Origin: Leptobrachium leishanense
Lineage: Eukaryota > Chordata > Amphibia > Anura > Megophryidae
NCBI GenBank assembly: GCA_009667805.1
Contig: CM019071.1
Coordinates: 43,276,250 to 43,340,249, forward strand
Length of the DNA: 64,000 bases
Direction: 5' to 3'
Shown: positions 1 through 10,840 of the stretch, piece by piece
How positions within the stretch are numbered: position 1 is the stretch's first letter
Layout: each line of letters begins with the position of its first letter
The notes under the pieces: model-generated
The model's input: the letters and a program-made list of their open reading frames with translations, nothing else
Databases searched by the model: none
What the model was told of the DNA's origin: nothing
Made by a program: the position numbers and the translations under genes

Positions 1-156
1 GCTCGAAATTTCCACTCGCCCAGGGTTGGGTGAATGGAAATTGGGCCCTTTGAAATTCTGAAACTTAATTTTAGCATCTGCGCCTTTAAATGTACTCATC
101 CAGTCCAAATGAATACAGCACAAAGTTGTGAGTGGGGTGTGTTTAAGTGGGTGTGA

Positions 157-319
157 AGTTGGGGAGGTGATGGGTGTGATGTTGGGGAGGTGATGGGTGT
201 GATGTTGGGGAGGTGATGGGTGTGATGTTGGGGTGGTGATGGGTGTGATGTTGGGGAGGTGATGGGTGTGATGTTGGGGAGGTGATGGGTGTGATGTTGG
301 GGAGGTGATGGGTGTGATC
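157..319 (+). repeat. Minisatellite, 23-bp unit (about 7 copies)
   Basis: Tandem copies of a 23-bp G/T-rich unit containing GATGTTGGGGAGGTGATGGG, one with a GGGGTGG variant. It lies in the intron upstream of the first visible exon of olfactomedin-like copy A. Bases 1-156 before it show no recognisable feature. Confidence 0.9.
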
Positions 320-396
320 AAAAGTGGAGAGTAACTTTTTTGCCTCACTAGGAGCTTAGGACTGGAAATTGTGACCCCTACTTTCTTGTATCCAAG

Positions 397-609
397 ATAC
401 AAAGTTACCAGGCCACAATGACCAGGAGCCTGGAGCAGCTGGACAACCTGACCAGGAGGGTGCGAGTAATAGAGATGGGAGGACTGTCCTTAATGGAGCT
501 GAACTTTGAGCCGATGAAGGTGGAGATCAAGGAGATGGAGTCTATAGTGCAGGAGCTTAAAACGTCTTTCAGAGGTTCCAGTGCCGTGGTGGAGACACTG
601 TTTGAAGAG
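397..609 (+). CDS. Copy A exon (coiled-coil part 1)
   Basis: 213-bp exon, phase 0 at both ends. The acceptor AG is at 395-396 and the donor GTACGT starts at 610. It starts IQSYQAT and contains NLTRRVRVIEMGG. It is the same length as the copy B exon at 30277-30489. Confidence 0.88.
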
Positions 610-3600
610 GTACGTGGCACAGGTCTAAAATATAGGACATCGAGTCACATTCATGCACTGCATCAATACAGGTCTTTCTTTTCTATTTTATATATGTAAT
701 CCAGAGCAGAGGACATGTTCTGTTAATGCAGGGACTTCCTTGATGCGGTGCCTGGGATCTTTGCAGTTACCGTCTTCCCTAATCATTCTCTGGTCGTTGT
801 AATTGCTCCAGGACATAAATTACATCTATTTGCGTGATTGACATCTATCTATCCAGGCTTATTTTTTTCCATATGATCAGCTCTACCTCTCATGATTGTA
901 TCTGAGATTTGTTTGATCAGGTGAATGTAACGCGTTTACTAAGCTGTCCGTCCTGGAACATCCACCAGGTTCAGAACATCTCCACCATGGCGAATCAGCT
1001 GGAGTCCTATGACAAGAACAACGTCCTGGTGGTTCGGAGGGATATGGCTTCCCTGCGGAGAAGGTTAGAAGATTGTCAGCAGGTTGAGAAAAGCTTCAGT
1101 CCTCCTCCTCGAATAGATTTTGGTGTGTGTTTACAATTTCTCTACAATTCTTTTACAATCCCTCTATGATCTCACTACAATTCCTTTACAATCCCTTTAT
1201 AATCTCACTACAATTCCTTTACAATCCCTTTATAATCCCTTTACAATCCCTTTACAATCCCTTTATAATCCCTTTACAATCCCTTTACCCTCTACTATCG
1301 ATCTACAATCCTTCTATGATCTCACTACAATCCCTTTACAATACCTCTACAAACCCTTTACAATCCCTCTACAAACCCTTTACAATCCCTCTACAATCTC
1401 TCTACAATCCCTTTACAATCCCTCTACAATCTCTCTACAATCCCTTTACAATCTCTTTACCCTATATTATCCCTCTACTATCGATCTACAATCCTTCTAT
1501 GATCACTCTACAATTCCTTTGCAATCCCTCTACAAACCCTTTACAATTCCTCTACAAACCCTTTACAATTAGGGATGAGCCGAACACCCCCCGAGTTCGG
1601 TTCGGGCCCGAACTTTCCATATGTTCGGGTCCGAACCCGAACTTCCCATATGTTCGGGTCCGAACCCGAACTCAATGCAAGTCAATGGGGCTGAAAATTT
1701 GGTTTTTAGAGTGCCCTCCAAGAGGGCATATATGCTAGATATTTGCCATAAAAAGGTGTATGGGGTCTGGGTAGTGCCCTGAGGGACAGGAAACAAGGTC
1801 AAAAAGTAAAAAAAAAACATTTTTAAAAGGGACAGTGAGTTTTCCATGAAATAAGGGTTAAATATAAAAACCAAAAATTCCTTCAAATATTGTGCCTAGG
1901 AGGTCCCCATAACCTGCCCGTGAAGTGGTGGATTTCTATGATGTATAGAAACACTTAAAAACAAAAAAATGACGTTTCAAATGACGGTAAATGCTTTTCC
2001 TTTATCTATCCATAAACAACTGCTTGGGGCGGCAGTCTGTATGAAAAGAGGAGACAATTTCGTACACGCAGAAAAAGTTTACAGATTTTTTTGGCTAAAT
2101 TATTGTTAAACTTATGCAGGCTTTGGATGAAAGTAACAATAGGTGCTTCAAAATTGGTCCTTTAGCGTCCCCAACAGTGCCGTCACACCGTAACCCCTCT
2201 GAGGATATGAATCTGATACAGGCGTCAGTGGCAGTCCACCCAAATATTGTGCTTTTGGTGCAAAGTCTGCAAGTACTATCATACAGTAACCCCTCTGTGG
2301 TATTGTGGAAGAATGCAGGGGTGAACCTTGCGGTCCTATATTAAAAACATATGCATCTGGTTAAGGCATCAGAGCACCCAGATATTCTGCCTTTGGTGCA
2401 AGACTGCCAGGCCAGCAAGTATCATCATACAGTAACCCCTCTGTAGTATTGTGGAAGAATGCAGGGGTGGACCATGTGGTCCTATATCGAAAAGATATGA
2501 TTCTGGTCAAGGCATCAGTGCACCCAGATATTGTGCTTTTGTTGCCATCCCTGCAAGTGCCATCATAATACAGTAACCCCTCTGTGGTATTGTGGAAGAG
2601 TGCAGGGTTGGACCCTGCGGTTCAAAAAATTAAAATGATATAAATCTGGCACAGGCGTCAGTGCAGCCAAATATTGTGCCTTTCATGGCAGCAAGTGCCT
2701 TCACACCGTAACCCTTTTGTGGTATTGTGGAAGAGTTCAGTGCTGGAGGTTTTGTGAATGCAGAAGACATCCCCGATCTATTTCGTTACGTCAGCATCAG
2801 GGGGTTGATAGCTGCTGATCCAGGACTGATTCATTTTTATAAATGTCAGCCGGTCTACAGAGTCGGTGGACAGACGCACTCTTTTGTCTGTGACAAAACC
2901 TCCAGCGGCACTGAACGTCCTTTCGGAAAGCACGCTAGATGAAGGGCAACCTAGTAACTGAATAGCATATTGGCTAAGTTCTGGCCAGTGATCCAATCTC
3001 ATCACCCAGTAAGCCAGTGGATCATCTGCTGGAAAGGTATCCAGGTCTGCCCTTGCCCCTAGGTAGTCCTGCACCATATGGTGAAGACGCTGGCAATGGG
3101 TGCCTACATTTGACATCCCTGGGCGTCGAGGACTAAAAAAAAATTTAAAAATGCATCAGTCAAGCAGCCCTGGCCTTCACCACTATTCCTCTGATCATCC
3201 GCAGCCTCAGAAGCACGTGTGTCAGCACTTGGTAATCTACCAGTGCCTGGAAAGGTGTTACACAAGTGTCGCTTTAGAGCGTCCTCAAGTTTTTTCATCC
3301 TGTGCTCCCTCTGTGCGGGCAGGATGAGCTCTGCAACTTTCCCCTTGTATCGTGGATCAAGAAGGGTTGCCAACCAGTAATGATCCCTCTCCTTGATAGC
3401 ACGAATCCTGGGGTCCATTAGCAGGCTTTGCATTATTAGGGAGCCCATGCAGCGTAGGTTGGAGGTGGCATTAGCTTCCAAGTCTTCCTGGTCAATGAGG
3501 ATGACCGTATCGTGCACTTCCTCCTCCCAGCCACGCACTAGCCCATGTGTTTCTGGGCACACGAAACCCTCCCTTGAGGAATCCCCACCTTCAATGCCCC

Positions 3601-6600
3601 CACTACTTAAATATTCTGCCTCCTCCATCTCATCCTCCTCCTGCCTGATCTGAGTAGGACCCGCTGGAATGCTGTCTGCATAAAGACTGGGGCCTTGAGA
3701 GCTAGGGAAGGCCTCCTATTCCTCCCGCTGCTCTGCCTCTAGAGCCACATCTATAATTCCCTGCAGAGTGTGCTCCAGCAGGAACACTAAAGGAATTGTG
3801 TCACTGATGCATGCACTGTCCCTGCTTACCATCCTCGTTGCCTCCTCAAATGGTGACAGTACAGTGCATGCATCCTTAATCATCAGCCACTGTGGGGGGG
3901 GAAAAAAAACAAGTTGACCTGAACCTGTCCTTGTGCCGTACTCACACAGGTACTCGTTGATGGCCCTCTGCTGCTTGTGCAGACGCTGCAGCATTGCTAA
4001 TGTCGAGTTCCACCTGGTGGGCATGTCACAGATCAGACGGTTTGTGGGAAGGTGGAATTCTCTTTGAATTTCTGCCAGACAAACGCTTGCTGGGAATGAC
4101 CGTCTGAAGTGGCTGCAGACTTTTCTGGCCTGGATGAGAAGCTCTGGCAGCCCTGGGTACCAGGGTTAGGAAACACTGTACCACTAGATTTAGGACGTGT
4201 GCTAGGCATGGTACATGCGTCAATTTACTCTTGCGTAGGGCGGAGAGAAGGTTGCTGCCATTATCGCAGACGATCATTCCCAGCTCAAGCTGGCGTGGTG
4301 TTAACCCTCTCTGCACCTGCCCCTGCAGAGCTGACAGAATTTCTGGCCCGGTGTGGCTCCTGTCCCCTAAACAAAGCAGCTCAAGCACAGTATGGCATCT
4401 TTTTGCTTGAGCCATTGCGTAGACCCTGTCAGGCGTCGGTTTAACTGCCACTTCGCCAGAGACATAGAAGGAGGAGGAAGAGGGAGAGGTGGTGGAGCAG
4501 ACAGACCTCATACAAGCAGCTTTCTGGAGGTGTGGTGGATGAACAAGCTCCAGCACAGAGCCCTGTCTTGGATCCCTCCCAGCTGCACTCAGAGTTACCC
4601 GGTGTGCCGTGAAGGAAATGTAACGACCCTGTCCATGCTTGCTGGACCACGTGTCTAAAGTCACATGCACCTTGCTGCTGACTGCCTTTCCCAATGACTG
4701 GATAACATTGTCTACCACATGCTGGTATAGTGCTGGAATGGCATTGCGTGAAAAGTAATGGCGTTTTGGAACCTGCCACTGTGGTACAGCACATTCAGCA
4801 AATTCACGGAAGGGAGCAGAGTCCACCAGCTGGAAAGGCAGCAGCTGCAATGTGAGTAATTTTGCTAAGCTGGCATTTAGATGTGCTTGGGGATGGTTGG
4901 GACTATATTTTTTCTTTCGCTGCAGCAGCTGTGGCAACGTAATCTGACTGCGTAAATCTTCAGCTGCTGGGATGATGTCACATTGTGAGGAAGGAGCTGG
5001 TACATCCATTACTGTAGCATCATCCCTGTCGGTGGAGGTTGTTGGCAATGACATGGCAGGACATACAGTGGGGGTAGAGACAGATGAGGAGGACCTACGC
5101 AAAGTTTTGCGCCAACGGGATGTGTGGCAGTTGTTCATATGTCACCTCAAGCACGTGGTACCCAAGTGTCCGGTATCTTTCCCACGCTTAAGCCTCATTT
5201 GACATAGATTACAAATAGCAACGCTGCGCTCTACTGCACATTTCTTAAAGAACTCCCAGACAACAGAGTTCCTTCATGTGTTCTTTGAGACAACAGCGCT
5301 CTGCACCGTAGCAGCTCTGACATGTGATGCCTTGGACTGGCTAGTGCTACGGCTGGTCACAGAGGATGTTGTGCCTCATGTTTGCTGTGTTTCTCCTCCT
5401 CCCCCTCTTCCTCACTTAATTTCTCTGTTCGATCAGGCACCCAGGTGGAGTCAGTGACCTCATCATCATTGTCATCATCGCCCCCTATCTCCTCGTCACT
5501 GGAGCCAACTTGGCAGTATGCTGCAGCTGCTGGGGCAACGTGAGTGCCAGTTATTTGTGTGTCATCACTGGCACCCCCTTCCTCTAGGTCAGTGGTTCTC
5601 AACCCTGTCCTCGGGACCCCCAACCAGGCCATATTTTGCAGATCACCTTGGAGAATTGCAGACTGAATCCTGCAATCACTGAGCAGCAAATCATATCACC
5701 TGTGCTGTGCTTCAGCTATCTGCAAAATCCGGCCTGGTTGAGGGTCACGAGGACAGGGTTGAGAACCACTGCTCTAGGTTGATTATACTCCCTTCCTCAA
5801 CCTCAGAGATTGAATCAGAGCACTGTAGTTGCTGCGCATCCTCAAGCAGCATGTCACTGTCATTGTAGTCAAACAATTCAGCTGACTCCTCCGTGTGTGA
5901 TAGCGAGGCTACGGCAGGAGTAGCTGTGGACATGGAGGCTGCATTAGATGCTTTGGCAGCTGAGGTGGACTGTAAAGCACTACAAGCCTGGCTGGCAGAG
6001 GACTCGGAGGATGAGGATGGCCTGGTTAGCCAATCCACCAAGTCCTCTGTATGTTGCTGCTGCTTAAGACGGCCAGCACCAGTTAGAAAGGACAAGCGTG
6101 CCCCTGCAGAGGATGCACCACGTCCACCACGACCAGAGGCACAGCCTCCCGACACAGGGGCTGCTTGCCCTCTTATCTGTGTCTGGGAGCGTCTGCCTGT
6201 CCTTTAAGGCTAGGGTCAGACTGAGGCAGTGCGAACGCGCGTTCTGGCGCACTTAATCACGGCCGTGCTAGCAGCAGATGCCGGGCAATGACGGCCAATA
6301 TACGAAGTACGGTCGCACAAAAGTCCGGCTGCGCAACGCAAGTGGAAAATGAACGCATTTTTTCGAGAACGTTAAACCACTAGTACTGACGTACAGAGTG
6401 CGCTGCGTCCGCTAGCGGCGTGTGTGCGTGAATTGGAGATGTCAGACGCTGCTAATGTCCGGCCAACATAACGTCCAGACCCAAAAAGTGTTTTATTGAT
6501 GATCCGTACAAAATCACGGATGAAAATGCGCATCGTATGACCGCTATCGCGTACTCCGTGAAAAAATACGTCCATTCTTCGAACGCACATTTTCACGGAC

Positions 6601-8418
6601 AACGTGAAAAATGCGTTAGTCTGACCCTAGCCTTAGACATGGTGAGTGATATATAGATTAATATATATAGAACTCTGATTCAACTCTGGTATAAATATTT
6701 AAAGAACTCTGCTATAACTCAGTGAGACACACTGATAGTTGGCAGCCAGTGACAAGACACAGATCACCTCAATTCACAAATGTTTTAAAGAAATTAGTGA
6801 GCCCCAAAATACTGCATGGTACTGGTTGTGTGACAAGACACAAATCACCTTAATTCACAAATGTTTTAAAGAAAGTTGTAAACCCCCAAAAAACTTGCTG
6901 GCACAGTGACAAGACACACATCACCTAAATTCCCTGATATTTGGTAGAAATGAGACCCCCCAGTAGCGTGGCAGACCGGCAGTAACAACACACAACTTTC
7001 TCCTCTGAAATCTCCTCTGAAATGCGTGCAGAATCGGCGCGTGGAAACGTTATATAGTGTGCTGCGGGACTTAGCTCTGTGAGCCCATGATTGGGCAAAA
7101 TTTGCCTAATCAGGACTCTGAGCCGTGATTGGCATACTGTTGAACCTGTCTTGCACCAGACCTGTGGTCAGGTGCAAGGCTGTAGCCAATTACGAGCTTC
7201 AGGCCAGTGGGAAAATGCATTGTGGTCCATTGTGGTCGAACATGCGGCAAACACCCGGAAATGTTCGGTGTTCGCGATCTAGTGGAACAGGCCAAGTTCG
7301 GGTCGAACTCCGAACCGTCCGAACCGAACAGCTCATCCCTATTTACAATCCCTCTACAATCTCTCTACAAACCCTTTATAATCCCTTTACTATCGCTCTA
7401 CAATTCCTTTGCAATCCCTCTACCAGCCCTTTACAATCCCTCTAGGATTCCACTACAAACCCATTACAATCCCTCTATAATCCCTTTACAATCCATTTAC
7501 AATCCCTCTATGATTTGGGGAGAATACTCACAATTACATCCGTAGAAATCATGCAAAATTTATTTCAGACAGTAGTTTATATAATTTATCATTTTCACGT
7601 TGTACTCCTTAGGTTCTTGTCAACACGGAGGGATCGAGAACATCAGCAAACCATTTGTGGTTCAACTCAACTGGAGAGGATTCAACTTTAAAGCCGGAGG
7701 ATGGGGTAGAGACTCTTTCTATGGCAGCACTGAGCAGAAATACTGGGTGTCAATCCTAGAACAAGGCTCCAGCTATTTTACCTCCGTGCGCCTGTACCCT
7801 TCGTATGATGACCTTGTCCTCTACAGAAACCCAGTTGATAAAACTCCAGCTGGGTCATCTAACAGGGGTTATGGATCTGGGATGATCGTTTTCAACGATA
7901 TACTCTACTATAACTGCCAGGCCTCCCAGTATCTCTGCAAATTTAATCTGTCCAGCAACGCCATCGAGCGCCAGTTACTACCAAATGCAGCCTACAACAA
8001 CCGCTTCTCCTATGCTTCCTCCCTGTATCAGGACATTGACCTAGCTGCCGATGAATACGGCTTTTGGGCAATATACTCCACAGAAAAGGACGAGGGGAAA
8101 ATAGTCCTCAGTAAGCTCAACGCCACCTCATTGGCTGTGGAGAAGACCTGGTTGACTTCCCAATATAAACTTGGTGTGACCAACGCCTTCATGGTCTGTG
8201 GGGTTCTCTACGCGACAAGGACTCTCAATACCCGCGCTGAAGAGATCTTCTACATGTTTGACACCGCCACTGGCAATGAAGGACACATGAAGGTCCCTTT
8301 AGATAAGATGATGGAGAACGTGCAGAGTTTATCGTACAATCCCAACGACCACAAGCTCTACATGTACAATGATGGCTACATGGTTAACTATGACCTTTTT
8401 TTCAAACAACCCAAGTAG
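397..8418 (+). CDS. Olfactomedin-4-like protein, copy A (3' part of gene, three exons)
   Basis: The visible coding exons are 397-609, 969-1122 and 7613-8418; the signal-peptide and first cysteine-rich exons must lie before base 1. The spliced product has an alpha-helical coiled-coil stretch, with NLTRRV near its start and [12 protein letters not shown] in the second exon, followed by a C-terminal olfactomedin domain that begins GSCQHGG. Olfactomedin-4 family members are secreted, disulphide-linked glycoproteins with an N-terminal coiled coil and a five-bladed beta-propeller. Exon lengths (213, 154, 806 bp) and phases match those of copy B 22 kb downstream (213, 151, 839 bp), so the two are tandem duplicates. 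The frame is open throughout, so I see no sign of a pseudogene. The last intron is inflated to 6.5 kb by a minisatellite and a hAT element. Orthology to olfm4 itself rather than a frog-specific paralogue is inference. Confidence 0.85.
610..968 (+). other. Intron of copy A
   Basis: A 359-bp intron between two exons with GT and AG ends. Nothing else recognised in it. Confidence 0.8.
969..1122 (+). CDS. Copy A exon (coiled-coil part 2)
   Basis: 154-bp exon ending in phase 1, with acceptor CCACCAG and donor GTGTGT. It encodes [18 protein letters not shown] and ends with a proline-rich linker (FSPPPRIDF) leading into the olfactomedin domain. It is one codon longer than the copy B equivalent. Confidence 0.87.
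1130..1569 (+). repeat. Minisatellite, CCCTTTACAAT-type 11-12-bp units (left half)
   Basis: Irregular tandem array of CCCTTTACAAT, CCCTCTACAAT and CTCACTACAAT-like units directly after the exon donor. The same units resume at 7342-7517 on the far side of a hAT insertion, so this is one array cut in two. The open frames through it (150 and 203 codons) are by-products of repeats that lack stops. Confidence 0.92.
2778..6190 (-). pseudogene. hAT transposase (BED finger, RNase-H-like core, C-terminal dimerisation domain), inactivated
   Basis: Read on the minus strand. A serine-rich acidic N-terminal part (about 6190-5772) resumes at 5589 after a MITE. A BED zinc finger follows (about 5260-5145), with VWEFF, ICNLC and LGTTCLR upstream of HMNNCH. 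The finger is broken by a TGA between R and H, as expected from CpG decay of CGA. The catalytic core shows LDTWSS (first Asp) near 4700 and IVCDNGSNLL (second Asp) with CLAHVLNL near 4200. Further on come PTRWNSTL (about 4020), ATLLDPRYKGK (about 3350) and the hAT C-terminal motif SERTFSAAGG (about 2880). These pieces lie in different frames, so there are several frameshifts. It is not functional as read; it could have mobilised relatives such as the element at 8891-10832 before decaying. Confidence 0.88.
5590..5771. mobile_element. 182-bp hAT MITE nested in the transposase gene
   Basis: Terminal inverted repeats CAGTGGTTCTCAACC and GGTTGAGAACCACTG, flanked by the 8-bp duplication CTCTAGGT (5582-5589 and 5772-5779). 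The CAGTGGTTCTCAA terminus is typical of Charlie-like hAT MITEs. It interrupts the acidic N-terminal part of the host transposase. Confidence 0.93.
6208..6632. mobile_element. MITE, GGCTAGGGTCAGAC family, copy 1 (nested in hAT)
   Basis: About 425 bp, bounded by GGCTAGGGTCAGAC and GTCTGACCCTAGCC, with TTAA at the left and TTAG at the right. It is homologous over its full length to copies at 9643, 12834 and 14227 (shared inner motifs: CGGCCAATATACGAAGTACG, CGAGAACG, TTGGCCGGACAT or its complement). The TTAA-like flanks would suit a piggyBac- or Kolobok-type source, but this is inference. Confidence 0.85.
7342..7517 (+). repeat. Minisatellite, CCCTTTACAAT-type units (right half)
   Basis: Continuation of the 1130-1569 array beyond the hAT element. 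The first unit is the target-site duplication itself. Confidence 0.9.
7613..8418 (+). CDS. Copy A terminal exon: olfactomedin domain
   Basis: 806-bp coding exon from the acceptor CTCCTTAG to the stop TAG at 8416-8418. It encodes about 268 residues with the family signatures [56 protein letters not shown] and [15 protein letters not shown], ending VNYDLFFKQPK. No AATAAA occurs between the stop and the transposon-derived sequence starting about 8640, so the poly(A) site is not evident. Confidence 0.93.
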
Positions 8419-8644
8419 GAATGATGTCCTTACTCAACAGATTGTGAAATGTTCTCCATGAACCTGACACATAATATACGGCCAACTTATCAATAGTATT
8501 CACATCACTCCAGCTGGAGCATATTTGGCAAAATGCCATATTTTTGAATAGCTGAATGGACACAAAATTGCACCGTATGGGGAAATTCATTGTTCGATGC
8601 AATTTTGGGGCCAATTCGATGCTTTTTGATTAACCCTGAATGTA

Positions 8645-8890
8645 CTTCTGTCATCTATATATATAAAAAGGAAAGTCCTGACTGAATCGTCAACGCTCAG
8701 CTCAAACCGTTTAACCTAGGAACGTGTGAACCTGCGCGAGCTTACTGTACTTTGCGCATCCTATACTTAACATTGTGAGCGCAAATGCATTTGTGCACTG
8801 GTACGCAGATGGTATTTCAATCTATACGCAGTCTGTAACGCACAGCCTTTGCGCGCATAATTTTAGCAACTCCTAAAAGCTGGTGTTAAT
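8645..8890 (+). other. AT-start interspersed sequence, possibly Helitron-like (weak)
   Basis: After about 220 bp of plain 3' flank, a stretch starts TCTATATATATAAAAAGG and continues with TGCGC-rich sequence. It is cut by the hAT at 8891 and appears to resume at 10841. The TC/TATATATAAAA start resembles many Helitron 5' ends, but I cannot find a convincing hairpin plus CTRR end near 11280, so this is weak. Confidence 0.25.
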
Positions 8891-9384
8891 TAGGGATGAG
8901 CTGTTCGGATTCGGCCCGAACTTTGGCAGTTTGAAAGTTCGCGAACTTTGAACTTTTTGGGTGTGTTCGGTTCGAGTTAGAAAAAAAAGAAATTTTGAAA
9001 AAAGTATAGAAAATGCTTAAAAAAAATACTAAAAAAAATCTAGAAATAAAGAGACTCTTTACTAAAGAATATTATAAGCAACGGTTTATTAGATATTGAA
9101 TTAAAAACTAATGTATACGTGGAAAGATTCTCAACTCTAAATGACCTCTGTTCACAAACGGGCATAACATCAGGTGTTTTTAGTCTGGTAATCAATTTGA
9201 TACATTGCACACTATATGGAGGTACTGAGGGGGTGGGGTGGGGTGGTGTCTGCTTTTGATTGAGATTTGAGAATTAATTTCCCTCCTAAAACTTCCTAAT
9301 ATGCTGCATTTAACTGGTGTTTGAAAAAAATTCAAAATAACATCTAAAGCAATGTTATTTTTCACCTCGGGATTAAAACATTCA

Positions 9385-10161
9385 CAGGGTTATTCAGAGA
9401 GCGGTGAAAAGCAGGAGAATAACTGGAGAAGTGAAAATTCTAGGTCAAAATAGTCAAACCAGAAAAATTCTCCCATTTAACTCACTTTCCAAATTGGCTA
9501 TTTGGTCTAGATTGTTCTCTTCTCTTGCCAGTTCTCCTGGCTTTCACCTCTCTCTCGGGGTTGTTCAGAGAAAGGTGAAAACCCAGGAGAATGGCAGGAA
9601 AAGAGAACAATCTGGCCAAATAGCCGATGTGGAAAGTGAGAAGGCTAGGGTCAGACGAACGCATTTTTCGCAGCGACCGTCAAAAAGTGCGTCCGAACGC
9701 ATTGCCGTATTTTTTCACGGAATGCGTGAAAACGGTCATACGATGTGCATTTTTGTGCGTGATTTTTTACGGATCCAAACCAGGAAACTTTGGGTGTCTG
9801 GACGTTATGTTGGCCGGACATGAGCAGGGTCTGACGTCTCCAAATCACGCACACACGCGCTAGTGGACGCAGCAGACTCTGTACGTCCGTACTAGCGGTT
9901 CTGCGTTCTCGAAAAAATGCGTTCATTTTCCACTTGCGTTGCGCAGCCGGACTTTCGTGCGACCGTACTTCGTATATTGGCCGTCATTGCCGTCATTTGC
10001 TGCTAGTGCGGCCGTGATTAAGTGCGCCAGAATGCACGTTAAGAATTCGCTAGTCTGACCCCAGCCTAAATGGGAGAATTTTTCTAGTTTGGCTATTTTG
10101 ACCTAGAATTTTCCATTCTCCAGTCATTCTCCTGCTCTTCACTGCTCTCTGAATAACCCTG
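9385..10161. mobile_element. Inverted-repeat element (CAGGGTTATTCAGAGAG ends), nested
   Basis: Starts CAGGGTTATTCAGAGAG and ends CTCTCTGAATAACCCTG. The inner arms repeat blocks such as AATTCTAGGTCAAAATAG in both orientations. It is interrupted at 9643-10066 by a GGCTAGGG MITE. A second partial copy begins immediately after it at 10163. Confidence 0.75.
9643..10066. mobile_element. MITE, GGCTAGGGTCAGAC family, copy 2
   Basis: About 424 bp, from GGCTAGGGTCAGAC to GTCTGACCCCAGCC. It splits a GTGAG/AAATGGG junction that is intact elsewhere in the surrounding element, consistent with a TTAA- or TTA-type insertion that has since lost bases. Confidence 0.85.
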
Positions 10162-10162
10162 A

Positions 10163-10315
10163 CAGGGTTATTCAGAGAAAGGTGAAACTCAGGAGAATGA
10201 CTGAAGAGAAAATTCTAGGTCAAAATAGCCAAACCAGAAAAATTCTCCCATTTATCTCACTTTCCAAATCGGCTATTTGGTCTAGAATTTTCCATTCTCC
10301 TGCTTTTCACCGCCA
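10163..10315. mobile_element. Partial copy of the CAGGGTTATTCAGAG element
   Basis: Begins CAGGGTTATTCAGAGAAAGG one base after the previous copy and repeats AATTCTAGGTCAAAATAG, then fades at a TTTTCACCGCC end. It lacks the matching right terminus. Confidence 0.6.
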
Positions 10316-10840
10316 AAAAAAATCAGTAAACTTTTTCTGCGTGTCCCAAAATGTCTCCTCTTTTCATACAGACTGCCGCCCCAAGCAGTTGTTTGTGGAT
10401 AGATTAAAGGAAAAGCATTTACCGTCATTTGAAATGTCATTTTTTGGTTTTTACATATTTCTATACATCCTAGAAATCCGCCACTTCACGGGCAGGTTAT
10501 GGGGACCTCCTAGGCACGATATTTGAAGGATTTTTTCATTTTTATTTTTAACCCTTATTTCGTGGAAAACTCACTGTCCCTTTAAAAACTTTTTTTTTTT
10601 TTTAAACGTTTTGTCCTTGTTTCCTGTCCCCCAGGGCACTACCCGGACCCCCATACACCTTTTATGGCAAATATGTAGCATATATGTCCTCTTGGAGGGC
10701 ACTCCAAAAAACGAATTTTCAGCCCCATTGACTTGTATTGAGTTCGAGTTCGGGTTCGGATACGAACACGAACATTTGGGAAGTTCGGGTTCGGCTCCGA
10801 ACCGAACTCGGAGAGTGTTCAGCTCATCCCTAGTGTTAAT

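Larger units (their letters stand above)
1570..7341 (-). mobile_element. hAT-superfamily DNA transposon, decayed, with 8-bp target duplication
   Basis: The element begins TAGGGATGAGC and ends GCTCATCCCTA. It is flanked by the 8-bp duplication TTTACAAT (1562-1569 and 7342-7349), the length expected for hAT elements. Both ends carry subterminal GTTCGGGTCCGAACCCGAAC-type motifs. Inside, on the minus strand, are remnants of a BED-finger hAT transposase (about 6190 to 2778). Two smaller elements have inserted into it: a 182-bp hAT MITE and a 425-bp MITE. It sits in the last intron of olfactomedin-like copy A, opposite in coding strand. Confidence 0.93.
8891..10832. mobile_element. Second hAT-family element (non-autonomous), 8-bp TSD
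   Basis: 1,942 bp, starting TAGGGATGAGCTG and ending GCTCATCCCTA, flanked by the 8-bp duplication GTGTTAAT (8883-8890 and 10833-10840). Its right 500 bp match the left end of the 1570-7341 element in reverse complement (shared features: a CCTCTTGGAGGGCAC-type motif, a block describing GGGGACCTCCTAGGCAC, and subterminal CGAAC repeats). No transposase motifs remain. It contains two copies of a CAGGGTTATTCAGAGA-ended element and one copy of the GGCTAGGG MITE. Confidence 0.92.

Noticed and set aside
8419..8640. Poly(A) signal for olfactomedin-like copy A
   Set aside because: No AATAAA or ATTAAA in this stretch; the nearest AATAAA (about 9046) is inside a hAT element, so I do not assign it.
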